Assembly: GCA_017303875.1 (NCBI GenBank)
Contig: JAFLBP010000003.1
Span: forward strand, 124,001 to 188,000
Source: Chitinophagales bacterium
GTDB lineage: Bacteria > Bacteroidota > Bacteroidia > Chitinophagales > Saprospiraceae
Direction of reading: 5' to 3'
Length of the DNA stretch: 64,000 nucleotides
The position numbers were made by a program, and so were the translations under genes. Within the stretch, counting starts at the first letter, position 1. The number at the start of each line of letters is the position of its first letter. Shown in pieces: positions 27,051 to 36,630 of this stretch. Under the pieces are notes generated by a model that searched no databases, was not told the DNA's origin, and was given only the letters and a program-made list of their open reading frames with translations.

Positions 27051-28989
27051 CGATGCCTTCCAACGCGCCCAAATGATAAATTTCCAGCAGATCACCTTGT
27101 GATGCGATACTTACAGCACTTTCCGGGGCAGTAGAAAAATGCAGGTTCCGGGAGCCTGTTCCTGTTGAAACCAGGATAAGGGGCGCATTGCAAGGTGTTT
27201 CTGCGAGGTTGGCCACAAAAATATATTGCGCACCATCAGTCCAGGCCATTACCTTCCGGATACCTTCCGGATCGGGGGGCAGCAGCCATTCCAATTTTTT
27301 ATCATTTAAAGTCGGTAACAAGGCATCGGCTAATGCTTTCTGGCGGCATAAATTGGCATAAAGCGCCTGGTTTTTGCCCCATTGATAAGGGCCGCGTGTC
27401 GACTTAGGCCCGTCCGGCACCTGAAATACGTATAATTTAGTGTACTGTTCGTTGGGCGCAGGTGTGGGATGCGGGTCGCGGCATTCAAATCCCAGCCCGA
27501 TGTATGCGGGCATATCCCAGAGGAACAGGGATAAAAAATAGCGTATTTCATTCCCGACAAGGTAAAAGCTGTCGAAACGCGGATCGTCTTTATCGGCGGT
27601 CATGACCGTAAAACAGGGCGCAAATTTGCGGGTGTCCAGCCAATGCCGATACTGCGCAAACTGCCGCATAAACAGCGTGGTATAAATCGGTTCGGATTGC
27701 AGATCCCCCAGGGTGGAGTCGGCCAATGCGGCCTCAAGGTGTTCGCATTCATCGCCATAGGCCATTTCGCCGGGAGGCGCCAGAAAACTTTCTGCGAAGT
27801 ACGCAAATCCGGCATTTTCCTTTAAAATATGCGTTTTTACGGCCGCCAGCAGGTCGTAAAACGGGCCGGCTTGTTCGGGCACGCCATCGGGGCGCATTTG
27901 TACGTGCGACATATCGCCGCGCATAAAGTCGAAATTATACCGGCGGCGGATGTCGGCATAATGTTCGCATACATAGTCCCAGGCAGGCGCATTGGGTTGT
28001 TCAAAATCGAGTGCCCAATCGGTATTTTTATCAGCATACAAACGGTATCGGGCCAGCGGTCCGAACACGCGGGAGAAGGGTTCGGGGTGCGTAATCCGGT
28101 AGTCGCGCCATTCGCGGCCATCTTCGTCGCGCACCACGGCCTGCGGATCGGGATCTACTTCTATTCCGCGATAAGGCGGCCCCATGGTGGCGGGCACTGT
28201 TTCCAATCCTTCTTCATACAGCAGTTGTACCATTGCTTTGCGACGCCCCAGGCGGCCCCAGTAGTCATGTACTACCCCGAACAGCATCAGCAGGCGCTGG
28301 TGCTCGGGCGTTTGCCGGAACAATTGTTCGGCACTGTCGGGCACAGGCAGTTCCGGATCGGCGCTGCCGCGCGCGCGCAGGTGTTCGAAGAGCAATTGCT
28401 CAACCCGGCGGTGTAAATCTCCGCTGTGTCCGATGATTTGCATATCCCGCCGCTGCAACCACTCAAAAAAGGCCGGGTTGGCCAGCGCCGCTTCCGAAAA
28501 ACGATCGGTATGCGGCACCACATCCATCCCGACTGCCTTGCCCATGAGGTGCAGCAGGTTGATCACAACCTTCAACTGCTTCTCCACCGTATCGAGGTGC
28601 AAAAAAGCCTGCGCCAGCTCACCGTTGAAAAATTCCGGGTTGATGTTCCAGCTCGAAGGGCCGTAAAGACTGGCTACTACTCCCGGTTCCCAGATCGGCA
28701 AAATATGAATGGCATTCCAGGAGCGCGGCAGCGTCATGGCATAGGGAATAATATGCCAGAACGTGCTGATCGAACGCACATTAATTCCTACCGTTTTGGC
28801 GGTTTTCATCCATGCTGTACCCGGTTTTGCCGGATCCGGCAAAACAATGTCGGTAGCAGGATCAAAAGCCATATACAGGTTATGGCCGAACAACTTGTCC
28901 AGATCACGCAACACCGTGGAGAGAGGAAGTCGCAACGCCTGTTCCGGTAAAATATCCAGATATGGCGGGTTAAAAGTGTTAATATTCAC
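27028..28989 (-). CDS. GH13-like alpha-amylase superfamily protein
   Basis: 653 residues from a GTG at 28987-28989; the first in-frame ATG is about 40 codons later and would cut conserved sequence. The barrel region has an amylase-like Asp site (FDFMRGDMSHVQMRPDGV) and, after about 50 residues, a Glu site (FAYFAESFLAPP). A third conserved Asp position is likely in TADKDDPRF. The C-terminal part resembles the beta-sandwich of this superfamily. Substrate not predictable; maltose- or trehalose-related glucan metabolism is a guess. Convergent with icd. Confidence 0.72.
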   Translation of the reverse strand: MNINTFNPPYLDILPEQALRLPLSTVLRDLDKLFGHNLYMAFDPATDIVLPDPAKPGTAWMKTAKTVGINVRSISTFWHIIPYAMTLPRSWNAIHILPIWEPGVVASLYGPSSWNINPEFFNGELAQAFLHLDTVEKQLKVVINLLHLMGKAVGMDVVPHTDRFSEAALANPAFFEWLQRRDMQIIGHSGDLHRRVEQLLFEHLRARGSADPELPVPDSAEQLFRQTPEHQRLLMLFGVVHDYWGRLGRRKAMVQLLYEEGLETVPATMGPPYRGIEVDPDPQAVVRDEDGREWRDYRITHPEPFSRVFGPLARYRLYADKNTDWALDFEQPNAPAWDYVCEHYADIRRRYNFDFMRGDMSHVQMRPDGVPEQAGPFYDLLAAVKTHILKENAGFAYFAESFLAPPGEMAYGDECEHLEAALADSTLGDLQSEPIYTTLFMRQFAQYRHWLDTRKFAPCFTVMTADKDDPRFDSFYLVGNEIRYFLSLFLWDMPAYIGLGFECRDPHPTPAPNEQYTKLYVFQVPDGPKSTRGPYQWGKNQALYANLCRQKALADALLPTLNDKKLEWLLPPDPEGIRKVMAWTDGAQYIFVANLAETPCNAPLILVSTGTGSRNLHFSTAPESAVSIASQGDLLEIYHLGALEGIVIALDPG

Positions 28990-29229
28990 AGGATATGCTT
29001 GTCGAATTGCAGAAGTTCATATTTTCGTGCTGCGAAAGTATTTGATAATCCGTTTTCCAGGAAAAACAGTGAGCGATTTCTGCAACCCGTCCGGATAATT
29101 TGTTGAAATCTCTCTGCAAAATGTGTTCTATCTGTTGATCGCTTATCCTTTGGACATCATTTAATCCACATTAGAACACAATTGTTTCCAGCTGCTGAGT
29201 GGAGGCTGGAGGCAATAAAATCAAAAACC

Positions 29230-29760
29230 GTGATTTATAAAGTCAAATTGAAAAATGCAGAGGACAACGTTCTGCTGGACGATCATGTCTACGAATGGTT
29301 GACCTCCTACCCCTACCTTGTCGAAATCGACTTCGTCAACAACCTCCGTAAACACAGCAGTGGCTGCGCGGTATTCCAACGCACCATTAAACGTATAGGA
29401 GGCGGTTATAAAACCGAAACCATTTACCTGCACAAACTTATTGCGGAAAAATACTTAGGCACTGAAAAAGCCGGGTCACGCAAGTTGGTTGGCGCCAAAA
29501 ATGGCGACAAGCTCGACTGCCGCATAGAAAACTTGGTGTACCGCACCCGATCGGTGGCCAGCAGGCAACGCCGCAGCAGCTCCAAAACCGGTTATACCGG
29601 CGTTTACCGCGAGCATAAACGCTTCCGGGCCGTCATCTCCGTCGACGGCCGCTCCCTTCACCTCGGCATGTTTGACACCGCCGAAGAAGCCGCCAAGGCC
29701 TATAACCGCGTGTCAAAAGAAAAATACGGGGAGGAAGGAAAGATCAATAAGATCAAGTGA
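29230..29760 (+). CDS. AP2-domain protein with degenerate HNH-like N-terminal half
   Basis: About 176 residues from a GTG at 29230; a TTG at 29182 is an alternative and no ATG lies near. The C-terminal part is an AP2/ERF DNA-binding domain (TGYTGVYREHKRFRAVISVD, then LGMFDTAEEAAKAYN). The N-terminal half follows the layout of HNH homing endonucleases (YLHKLIAEKYLG and then KNGDKLDCRIENLVYRT), but the position that usually holds the catalytic His is occupied by Gly-Ala (LVGAKNGD). It may have lost nuclease activity and kept DNA binding. The protein may be a mobile-element relic turned regulator. Confidence 0.78.
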   Translation: MIYKVKLKNAEDNVLLDDHVYEWLTSYPYLVEIDFVNNLRKHSSGCAVFQRTIKRIGGGYKTETIYLHKLIAEKYLGTEKAGSRKLVGAKNGDKLDCRIENLVYRTRSVASRQRRSSSKTGYTGVYREHKRFRAVISVDGRSLHLGMFDTAEEAAKAYNRVSKEKYGEEGKINKIK

Positions 29761-29883
29761 GACTTAGGAGTGTTTGGGTGTTTAAGTGTTTTAGTGTTTT
29801 AGTGTTTTAGTAAATGCACTGCAACTTCTAAAACACTTAAACACTAAAACACTAAAACACTCAAACACTTAGGCGCTTAGGCG
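29761..29883. repeat. Inverted pair of period-8 arrays (AGTGTTTT) between convergent genes
   Basis: The left arm, 29768-29811, has five consecutive octamers close to AGTGTTTT. The right arm, 29827-29868, is the complement (CTAAAACA, CTTAAACA units), joined by 15 bp. The array starts directly after the stop of the AP2 gene (29758-29760). It runs into two copies of CTTAGGCG, and the next bases supply the stop codon (CTA, 29884-29886) of the START gene. Could act as a two-way terminator, but the stems lack flanking T-runs. Confidence 0.9.
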
Positions 29884-30543
29884 CTACTCTTTAATATGCG
29901 CCAGCCGCGTTTGATGATAATCGCCTTGAGCGAGGCGTTTGCGCATACTTGCGATGGTTTCGCGCGGGCCTACATCAATGGCCATATTCACCAACCAGTC
30001 GGGCAGGTTGCCACCCGGGTCGGAGTGAATCACATATTCCACGTATAACCAGCCATTTTGCCCCGGATGCACCGTCCAGGTGGTATTGGCATTGCGGATA
30101 CGCACGACGTCGGCAACCGCCGGGATAAAATCCGGTGCGGCACGGCTGACAGAGATAATGCGCTTGGAGATGGGATCCTGTTCCAGTTTGGTGTGCATGA
30201 CCACATCGCGGTCGTTCATCGGCCAGGGGAAATCGATACGCGAATAGTAGTACATTTCGGTATCGGAAACTTTTTTCAGCAGGCGGGATTCTGTAATTTT
30301 ATAACCCCAGACCGGGTATTGATCCACCTCGTTAAACAGGCGTACCAAACCGGCGAGCGTTGTTTGCAACGAAGTGATGAGCTTTACCTCGTGGATGTTC
30401 TCCGTTTCGCGGTAATATACTTTGACGCCGTTTTTTTCATTTTTAAACATCCAGGGCTTTTGTTGCTGTGCCTGAAGGGGTAAAAATGCGATAAAAAACA
30501 GCAGGAGGGTGAGGGCAAAGTCGGGGTATCGGTATTTGGTCAT
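29884..30543 (-). CDS. Secreted START-domain protein
   Basis: 219 residues with signal peptide (LTLLLFFIAFLPLQAQ). The rest matches a START/Bet-v1-like lipid-binding fold: KNGVKVYYRE, EVDQYPVWGYKITESRLLKK, MNDRDVVMHTKLEQ and WLYVEYVIHSDPGGNLP. It should bind a hydrophobic ligand in the periplasm. No partner gene is evident. Confidence 0.85.
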   Translation of the reverse strand: MTKYRYPDFALTLLLFFIAFLPLQAQQQKPWMFKNEKNGVKVYYRETENIHEVKLITSLQTTLAGLVRLFNEVDQYPVWGYKITESRLLKKVSDTEMYYYSRIDFPWPMNDRDVVMHTKLEQDPISKRIISVSRAAPDFIPAVADVVRIRNANTTWTVHPGQNGWLYVEYVIHSDPGGNLPDWLVNMAIDVGPRETIASMRKRLAQGDYHQTRLAHIKE

Positions 30544-30644
30544 AAAAGCAGGACTGAATGATATTTCCCTTTAAACGCAGCATCTCAAAAATCGTTGCAG
30601 TATTTAGTGTTAAAACCTTGCTTATTCTTTGAGCTGCACAGCCC

Positions 30645-31211
30645 TTATTTTTTAGGCGCCGCGGTATTCTGTGCCCGATCCACGCCCACCGTTACCACCG
30701 CTTTTACCACATCACAGCATTGTTCGCAAATACCGGGCAGCCCTGCTTTTTCGTCTTCTGTCCATTTACCCAGCACAAAATTGACCTGTTTACCTTTCCC
30801 GAAATTACTGCCGATGCCCACGCGCAGGCGCGGATACACATCGGTATTGAGTACTTCCTGAATGCTTTTGAGGCCATTATGCCCGCCGTCGGAGCCTTTG
30901 GCGCGCAGGCGCAACTTGCCAAACTCAAGGTTCAGGTCGTCGCAGATAACCAAGCTGTTTTCTACCGGAATCTTTTCTTTTTGCAGCCAGTAGCGGATGG
31001 CCTTGCCACTGAGGTTCATATAGGTGTTGGGTTTCAGTAAAATAAGGGTGCGCCCTTTGTGTTTCACCTCAGCCAGTTCGCCGTGGTGATCGTCGCGCCA
31101 TTGGCCCTCTAATTGTTTGCAAAGCGCATCCACAGCGTCAAAACCGATATTATGACGTGTGCCTTCGTACTCGTAGCCGATATTTCCCAGTCCGGTAATC
31201 AGATATTTCAT
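30645..31211 (-). CDS. pth: Peptidyl-tRNA hydrolase
   Basis: 188 residues from the ATG at 31209-31211 (a start 18 bases upstream is less likely). It cleaves the ester bond of peptidyl-tRNAs released from stalled ribosomes. Family motifs are intact: the start YLITGLGNIGYEYEGTRHN with the catalytic His, KPNTYMNLSGKAI, the catalytic Asp region VICDDLNLEFGKLRLRAKGS and GGHNGLKSI. A short C-terminal extension (NTAAPKK) closes the protein. Confidence 0.97.
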   Translation of the reverse strand: MKYLITGLGNIGYEYEGTRHNIGFDAVDALCKQLEGQWRDDHHGELAEVKHKGRTLILLKPNTYMNLSGKAIRYWLQKEKIPVENSLVICDDLNLEFGKLRLRAKGSDGGHNGLKSIQEVLNTDVYPRLRVGIGSNFGKGKQVNFVLGKWTEDEKAGLPGICEQCCDVVKAVVTVGVDRAQNTAAPKK

Positions 31212-31283
31212 GGCACAAAGGTAAGCCAAACCAGTTTTTTGTGGAAATTTGCAGCCGTTCTTCTATTCAGAACATCTCGAAAT

Positions 31284-32117
31284 ATGCATCACCTTCAAAC
31301 GACACGTATGCCTGTCTTCAGGTTCGGCACACAAATGCTCGTACTGCTTTGCAGCACCCTGCTTGTCTTTTTTGCCTGTACAAACGACGACACCCCCAAA
31401 ACATCGGCGCCAAAAGACCCCCTGGTTATGCCTGCCGATGCCGAAAAAGCGGAATTTTCCGTCAGCGACTTCAACTGCTGGACAGAACTGAACATGTTCA
31501 TCATCACCGGTATTTGCAACAATGAGTCGGCCGACTGGCAACGAATCTGGTTGCGGGCGGTCATAAACGACAAAGACGGCAAAACCCTGCCTTTTAAAGG
31601 CCATCCGGATGTGGTATTCCGTGCCTTCTCCGATGCCATTCCTCCCCGTGGCCGCAGCGCCTTTATGGTTGCCCTGCCCTTATCGAATTTTGGCGGCGTG
31701 CCCGACACCTGTCAGATCAGCGGCGCCGGCGCAGTGGATATGAGCGAAGGTCCGGTGCTGGTTGCCAGCGATATTGGCGGTGCGCGCCAGCTGGATCCCA
31801 ACACCCAAACCGAAACCGGCAGAAAAGCCAGTGTAAAAATCAGCAATCCCCAACCCGGCCGCGCTGTTGATAATCTCAAGTTTGAAGTATTGCTCTACGA
31901 CCAGAGCAACCGGCTTTGGATGGCACAGGTCGTTAACCCCTTAGACAGCAATTTTATCCGTAACAACCAGCTGGTCAGCGACGGCATCGGCCCCATTCCC
32001 GGCGCCGGAAGCCGCACTTACGGGTTCAACCTCGTTACCCAGGGCCTGCCGGCTGCACTGCAAAACGGCAAGCTCAGCCGAATTGATTTCATCCCCTTTG
32101 AAGCCAGAGGAAAATAA
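31284..32117 (+). CDS. Putative lipoprotein, function unknown
   Basis: 277 residues from the ATG at 31284 (31308 is an alternative). The N-terminus has a long hydrophobic signal and lipobox (CSTLLVFFAC). Two similar beta-sandwich-like parts follow, each with a loop of the type IPPRGRSAFMVALP or IPGAGSRTYGFNL. No family recognised. Its stop is 10 bp before the start of the Ppx/GppA gene, so the two are probably co-transcribed. Confidence 0.68.
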   Translation: MHHLQTTRMPVFRFGTQMLVLLCSTLLVFFACTNDDTPKTSAPKDPLVMPADAEKAEFSVSDFNCWTELNMFIITGICNNESADWQRIWLRAVINDKDGKTLPFKGHPDVVFRAFSDAIPPRGRSAFMVALPLSNFGGVPDTCQISGAGAVDMSEGPVLVASDIGGARQLDPNTQTETGRKASVKISNPQPGRAVDNLKFEVLLYDQSNRLWMAQVVNPLDSNFIRNNQLVSDGIGPIPGAGSRTYGFNLVTQGLPAALQNGKLSRIDFIPFEARGK

Positions 32118-32127
32118 ATTTAGTATT

Positions 32128-33042
32128 ATGCCACGTGTAGCCGTCATCGACCTCGGAACCAACACCTTTCACCTGCTCATTGCCGAGCGCCCCGAAAGCG
32201 GAAGCGCCTGGCAACACCTGCTGCGCCGTAAATTTTACGTCAAACTCGCAGAAGAAGGCATAGAACGCATCGGGGACGGCGCTTACGAACGCGCCATGAC
32301 GGCTGTGCGTGCTTTCCACCAGGATCTGGAAGCGCATCAGGTGCCGCCAAACGCCGTTAAGGCTTTTGGCACGGCTGCCCTGCGCACAGCAGCCAACGCG
32401 CCCGACCTGCTGGCGCAAATGCTACAGGAAACCGGCATTCAACCCGAAACCATCAGCGGACAACGCGAAGCCGAACTCATATATAAAGGCGTGCGGCAAG
32501 CCGTGCCTTTCCCCGAACACCGCGCATTAATTATGGACATCGGCGGCGGCAGCGTGGAATTTATCCTCGCCGACCGCCAACAGGTGCTCTGGCAACAAAG
32601 TTTTCCGGTGGGAGTAGCCGTGCTGTACCGCAATTTTCAGCAACACGATCCGATGCCGCCCATTGAAGTCTGGCGCCTCGAAAACTACCTCGAAGGCGCC
32701 CTTTCCGACCTCTGGGAGGCCCTGCGCCACTATCCGGCAGCTTCGCTGATCGGTGCTTCCGGCACCTTCGACGTAATTGACAACCTCTTGCTCGACAGCA
32801 CCGTCAAGCCCCCGCTTTATGGCCGCATTCCGCTGAAAGCTTTTGAACCCCTGTACCATACCATTATTGACAGCACCCTCGAACAACGCCTCGCCATGCC
32901 CGGTATTCCGCAGGAACGCGCTGAAATGGTTGTGGTGGCCATGGTGCTGCTTCGCCATGTTTTGCGCAAATCGCAGGTGACGGATATTTACACTTCCGTA
33001 TACGCCTTAAAAGAAGGTATGCTGGAAGAAGTACAAGGCTAA
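32128..33042 (+). CDS. Ppx/GppA-family exopolyphosphatase
   Basis: 304 residues from the ATG at 32128. It belongs to the actin-like ATPase-fold phosphatases: VIDLGTNTFHLLIAE (phosphate-binding loop), FGTAALRTAAN and the second loop MDIGGGSVEFILADR. Members hydrolyse polyphosphate or pppGpp. At this length it has only the catalytic domain pair and no C-terminal HD-type extension. It is the last gene before the umuD promoter. Confidence 0.92.
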   Translation: MPRVAVIDLGTNTFHLLIAERPESGSAWQHLLRRKFYVKLAEEGIERIGDGAYERAMTAVRAFHQDLEAHQVPPNAVKAFGTAALRTAANAPDLLAQMLQETGIQPETISGQREAELIYKGVRQAVPFPEHRALIMDIGGGSVEFILADRQQVLWQQSFPVGVAVLYRNFQQHDPMPPIEVWRLENYLEGALSDLWEALRHYPAASLIGASGTFDVIDNLLLDSTVKPPLYGRIPLKAFEPLYHTIIDSTLEQRLAMPGIPQERAEMVVVAMVLLRHVLRKSQVTDIYTSVYALKEGMLEEVQG

Positions 33043-33110
33043 TATATATTTTAAAATAAACAATTTATTTATAAATAGGGCAATTTTTTCAAAAATAAAA
33101 CATTTTAGTT

Positions 33111-33118
33111 TATATTTG
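33111..33118 (+). promoter_or_regulatory. -7 promoter box (TATATTTG) of umuDC
   Basis: A perfect TAnnTTTG match, 22 bp before the umuD ATG at 33140, in an A/T-rich 97-bp spacer. The -33 region is a T-tract rather than TTG. No LexA-type palindrome could be assigned with confidence. Confidence 0.6.
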
Positions 33119-33139
33119 CCGTTCAAAACATACTAATCC

Positions 33140-33628
33140 ATGTACGAACTTTCATTCCGGTGGGCAGCCCCCACCTTAGACATCTATGCGGCAGATGTCA
33201 GTACCGATTTAGCCCTGCCCTTTGCGGCAGGCGGCATTGCAGCGGGATTTCCCTCTCCCGCCAATGATTATCTCGACCTGAGTATTGACCTCAACCGGGA
33301 ATTGGTAGACAACCCGGATGCGACTTTTTACGCACGGGTTAAAGGCGATTCCATGCAGGAAGCCGGCATACAAAGCGGGGATGTGCTGGTGGTAGACCGT
33401 TCGCTGACGGCCTTCAGCAACGATATTGTGGTGGCTTTTCTCAATGGAGAATTTACGGTAAAGCGCCTGCAACTTGGCGCCGACACTTGTGTGCTGCTGC
33501 CCGCCAATCGGCAATACCCGGAATTGCGGGTGCAGGAGGGCGATGATTTCCGCATTTGGGGGGTGGTTACCTACGTCATTAAAAACGTCCGGGAAGGGGG
33601 ACGCGGCAAATGGGTATGTATGCGTTAG
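33140..33628 (+). CDS. umuD: UmuD-like S24 peptidase (translesion-synthesis accessory protein)
   Basis: 162 residues. Members self-cleave on RecA filaments and the product binds UmuC to form DNA polymerase V. The cleavage site Ala35-Gly36 ([10 protein letters not shown]), catalytic Ser71 ([11 protein letters not shown]) and Lys108 (GEFTVKRLQ) are present. It lacks a DNA-binding domain, so it is not LexA. The umuC start overlaps its last codons by 19 bp. Confidence 0.93.
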   Translation: MYELSFRWAAPTLDIYAADVSTDLALPFAAGGIAAGFPSPANDYLDLSIDLNRELVDNPDATFYARVKGDSMQEAGIQSGDVLVVDRSLTAFSNDIVVAFLNGEFTVKRLQLGADTCVLLPANRQYPELRVQEGDDFRIWGVVTYVIKNVREGGRGKWVCMR

Positions 33629-34875
33629 TGGACGGCAATTGTTTTTATGTTTCCTGCGAACGGGCGTTTCAGCCTTGTCTGGAAACACGCCCGGTGGTTG
33701 TTTTATCCAATAACGACGGCTGCGTGGTGTCGCGCTCGGAGGAGGCCAAGGCATTGGGTATTGAAATGGGCGCCCCGATTCATCAGCTGAAGGAACTGGT
33801 GTCAAAGGGGAAAGTGCATATTTTTTCATCCAACTACGCGCTTTACGGCGATTTGTCGCGGCGCATGATGTCAGTACTGCGGCGTCAGGCGCCAATGGTT
33901 GAAGTCTATTCAATTGACGAGGCATTTTTACATTTTGAAGGCATCAGTTGTCCCGACTGGCAGGCATTGGGCCAGGAGATCCGCATGGAGGTTTTGCGGC
34001 AGGTGGGCATTCCCACGGGCGTGGGCATAGCGCCCACCAAAACCCTGGCTAAAGTGGCCAATCATCTGGCTAAAAAACAAAAAGCATGGGGCAGCGTATG
34101 CGTGCTGGAAACCCCGGAACAGATTGAATCGGCGCTGCGCAGCCTGCCCGTCGGGAAAATCTGGGGCATCGGGCGGCAGCATGAAAAGTTGTTGTTGAAG
34201 CATCATCTGCGAACAGCTCTGGACTTCACCGAGGCGCCTGCTGCCTGGGTACGGCAACACCTGAGTATTGTGGGTGCGCGCCTGCAATTGGAATTACAGG
34301 GACAAGCCTGCCTGAAAATGGAAACAATCATTGCCCCAAAAAAGAACATCTGTACTTCAAGGAGTTTTGGGCAAATGCTCTCCGATTTCAAACCGGTGAG
34401 CGAAGCAGTGGCCAACCATGCGCATCGCTGTGCCTGTAAACTTCGCGAACAAGGCAGCGCCGCCGCCCTGATTACGGTATTTCTGAACACCAACCGCTTC
34501 AGGCCCGAACTGCCGCAATACAATCCCTCGCTGACGCTCAGCCTGCTCAACGCCGGCAACAGCAGTTTAGACCTCGTGGCGCGGGCACAAACCGCCCTGC
34601 GGGCCATCTGGCGACAAGGGTATGCGTATAAAAAAGCCGGCGTGATCGTGTCCGGGATTGTGCCGGAACAGGAAATACAGCTGAGTTTTGGCGCCGATAC
34701 GGGGAGGCTGGAAAAGCAGCGTGCGCTGATGCAAACGCTGGATGCCCTGCGCGCCCGCTACGGGCATGATGCCATAGCAGTGGCCACGCAGGGCAGCAGC
34801 AAGGCCTGGCACTTGCGCCAGGAACGGCGCTCACAGCGGTACAGCACCTGCTGGAGCGAAATGATGGAAGTGTAG
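33610..34875 (+). CDS. umuC: DNA polymerase V catalytic subunit (Y-family)
   Basis: 421 residues with the Y-family catalytic signature. It starts [20 protein letters not shown] (a second ATG two codons in) and has [19 protein letters not shown] and the active-site acidic pair in [15 protein letters not shown]. The little-finger and C-terminal UmuC-specific part extends to about 421. Translationally coupled to umuD by the 19-bp overlap. Convergent with the universal stress gene, 3 bp away. Confidence 0.96.
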   Translation: MGMYALVDGNCFYVSCERAFQPCLETRPVVVLSNNDGCVVSRSEEAKALGIEMGAPIHQLKELVSKGKVHIFSSNYALYGDLSRRMMSVLRRQAPMVEVYSIDEAFLHFEGISCPDWQALGQEIRMEVLRQVGIPTGVGIAPTKTLAKVANHLAKKQKAWGSVCVLETPEQIESALRSLPVGKIWGIGRQHEKLLLKHHLRTALDFTEAPAAWVRQHLSIVGARLQLELQGQACLKMETIIAPKKNICTSRSFGQMLSDFKPVSEAVANHAHRCACKLREQGSAAALITVFLNTNRFRPELPQYNPSLTLSLLNAGNSSLDLVARAQTALRAIWRQGYAYKKAGVIVSGIVPEQEIQLSFGADTGRLEKQRALMQTLDALRARYGHDAIAVATQGSSKAWHLRQERRSQRYSTCWSEMMEV

Positions 34876-34878
34876 TGC

Positions 34879-35700
34879 CTATGCGTCGTGCAGCGACAGC
34901 ATCGGAATCTGGATATGGTGGGCCAGCGCCTTGGATACGCTGCGGAAAAACAGTTGGTGCAGCAGCACATGTTCGTGTGCCACCACGATGAGCATTCCGG
35001 CATCCACGGCTTCGCAGTAGGTGCGGAGAGCGGAGGCGATATCCTCGTCGTGCAGGTATTTGAAATGATGCACGATGTCGCCGAGTTTTTTGCTGAGCAG
35101 TTGTTCGGCAGCGGCGGAGGGTTGTTTGTCGTCTTTCAGCACGTGTACCACGCTGAATTCGGAGGCTTGATGCTTCACCAGAGCGCTGAGTACGCCCTTG
35201 GCCAGATCACTGGTACGCATTTTGAAATCCGTAGCGAATACAAAGGGAATATCTGCTTTGAAGCTCGCTTTTTCGGGAATCATCAGCACCGGAATTTTGA
35301 CTGCGCCCATGACGCCGGCGGCGGTACTGCCGAGGAACAGCCCTTTCATGCCACTGGCGCCGGTGGTGCCCATTACGATGAGATCGGCGTTGTAATCTTC
35401 TGCGGCATCATTGATGGCGCTGACGGGGAAGCCGATTTTGCAATCGACTTTCAGCATGATATCCAGGCGTTTGTTGCGGCGCTGGATGCCATGCGCCCAG
35501 TCGTGCAACTGGTGCATACGCTGTTCGATGTATTCTTCAATCCAGAAAGCATCGTACAGGTTATTGTTCATGCCGTCGTTGGGATAAATGACATACACCA
35601 CGCGTACTTCCGCTTCGCTGCGGTGGGCCAGTTCGAGGGCATAGGCGAGGGCATTACCCGCGCATTTGGAGAAATCGGTGGGGACAAGAATAGTTTTCAT
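34879..35700 (-). CDS. Universal stress protein, tandem UspA domains
   Basis: 273 residues with two Usp domains. The first (residues 1-145) begins KTILVPTDFSKCAGNALAYA and has the ATP-binding segment VMGTTGASGMKGLFLGSTAA, close to the G-x2-G-x9-G(S/T) pattern. The second is shorter and lacks that loop. Such proteins respond to starvation or oxidative stress. The gene is followed on the same strand, 22 bp upstream, by a small conserved-looking protein. Confidence 0.9.
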   Translation of the reverse strand: MKTILVPTDFSKCAGNALAYALELAHRSEAEVRVVYVIYPNDGMNNNLYDAFWIEEYIEQRMHQLHDWAHGIQRRNKRLDIMLKVDCKIGFPVSAINDAAEDYNADLIVMGTTGASGMKGLFLGSTAAGVMGAVKIPVLMIPEKASFKADIPFVFATDFKMRTSDLAKGVLSALVKHQASEFSVVHVLKDDKQPSAAAEQLLSKKLGDIVHHFKYLHDEDIASALRTYCEAVDAGMLIVVAHEHVLLHQLFFRSVSKALAHHIQIPMLSLHDA

Positions 35701-35722
35701 ATTGAATGTTGTTTGTAGCGAG

Positions 35723-36139
35723 TTAATCCTGTTCGCGGTAATCCATCGGATCGACGAACTCCTGATGCACGTACAGGCTGTCGATTGCTTTTTGCTCCTG
35801 TTCGGCGAGGGGCAGGCCGTCGGTTACGGAAGTTTCCAGCCATGCGTTGCCGGACTGTCGGAACAGTTGCAGGTGCAGGCCCAGGGTATTTTCCAGAACA
35901 TCCTCCAACTCCCGTACCGTGGTTGCGGGCGTGAATATGTATTCGAAGGGTTTATCGGCGAGTGCCGGGGAGATCGCTCCGAGCAAGGTATTGCGGTCGC
36001 TGATCAGGTATTTGGGGCTGGTACTTTTAAAGGCTTCATGTGCTCGCGTAAAAAAGCCCAATTTGAGGTGCGGAAACAGGGTATGGAATTCATCCTGAAT
36101 CTGACCGATTGTTTTGTCTGCTTGAAATAAAATTTTCAT
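35723..36139 (-). CDS. Hypothetical protein
   Basis: 138 residues from the ATG at 36137-36139. The sequence begins MKILFQADKTIGQIQDEFHT and has helix-rich segments (TVRELEDVLENTLGLHLQLF). No membrane segment, signal or known domain was recognised. The frame is open further upstream through repeat sequence, which is not taken as coding. Likely co-transcribed with the stress protein gene 22 bp downstream. Confidence 0.65.
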   Translation of the reverse strand: MKILFQADKTIGQIQDEFHTLFPHLKLGFFTRAHEAFKSTSPKYLISDRNTLLGAISPALADKPFEYIFTPATTVRELEDVLENTLGLHLQLFRQSGNAWLETSVTDGLPLAEQEQKAIDSLYVHQEFVDPMDYREQD

Positions 36140-36228
36140 ATCGCTTTCATCTTTTTTGCTCCACAAAGTTGACGGAGAAAAAAAGTGGCCGAAATGATGA
36201 AAATCAATATGGTAGTTGATTATTGATG

Positions 36229-36612
36229 CTTGATGCTGGATGTTTGTAACGATGAATGATGAACGATGAATGTTTTTGTGGGTGAGCGCGCGGGGTTTCG
36301 CACAGAAGGGCACAGATCATTTACACAGAAGGCACCGAATCTGTGTTTTCTGTGGCTTGATCTGTGCTTTTCTGTGCGAAAACTTTCCGTCGTCAGACAA
36401 ATAAACAGGTTTGGTAACGATGAATGATGAACGATGAATGTTTTAGTGGATGGGAGCGCGGGGTTTCGCACAGATGTTACACAGAAAATTTCGCACAGAA
36501 GGGCACAGATCATTTACACAGAAGGCACAGAATCTGTGTTTTTATGTACGAAATCCCGCGCTCCCATCCACTAAAACATTCATCGTTCATCGTTACAAAC
36601 ATCAAGCATCAA
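36229..36612. repeat. Two copies of a nested palindrome: GATGAAy arrays around CACAGA arrays
   Basis: Copy 1 (about 36229-36390) and copy 2 (about 36410-36612) share the order TTTGTAACGATGAATG..., three GATGAAy heptamers, a linker, GCGCGGGGTTTCGCACAGA and a CACAGA array. Copy 2 closes fully. Its GTAACGATGAATGATGAACG arm, linker TTTTAGTGGATGGGAGCGCG and GGTTTCG motif return as complements at 36548-36598 (CGAAATCCCGCGCTCCCATC, then CACTAAAACATTCATCG). Inside it, CACAGA words at 36470-36532 face GAATCTGTG. Copy 1 has only part of the right arm. This spacer separates two minus-strand genes (start 36139, stop 36631). Confidence 0.88.
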
Positions 36613-36630
36613 AAATTCAAAATCAAAAAA

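Noticed and set aside
36140..36313. N-terminal extension of the hypothetical protein at 35723
   Set aside because: The added residues are translated repeat DNA (GATGAAy and CACAGA words).
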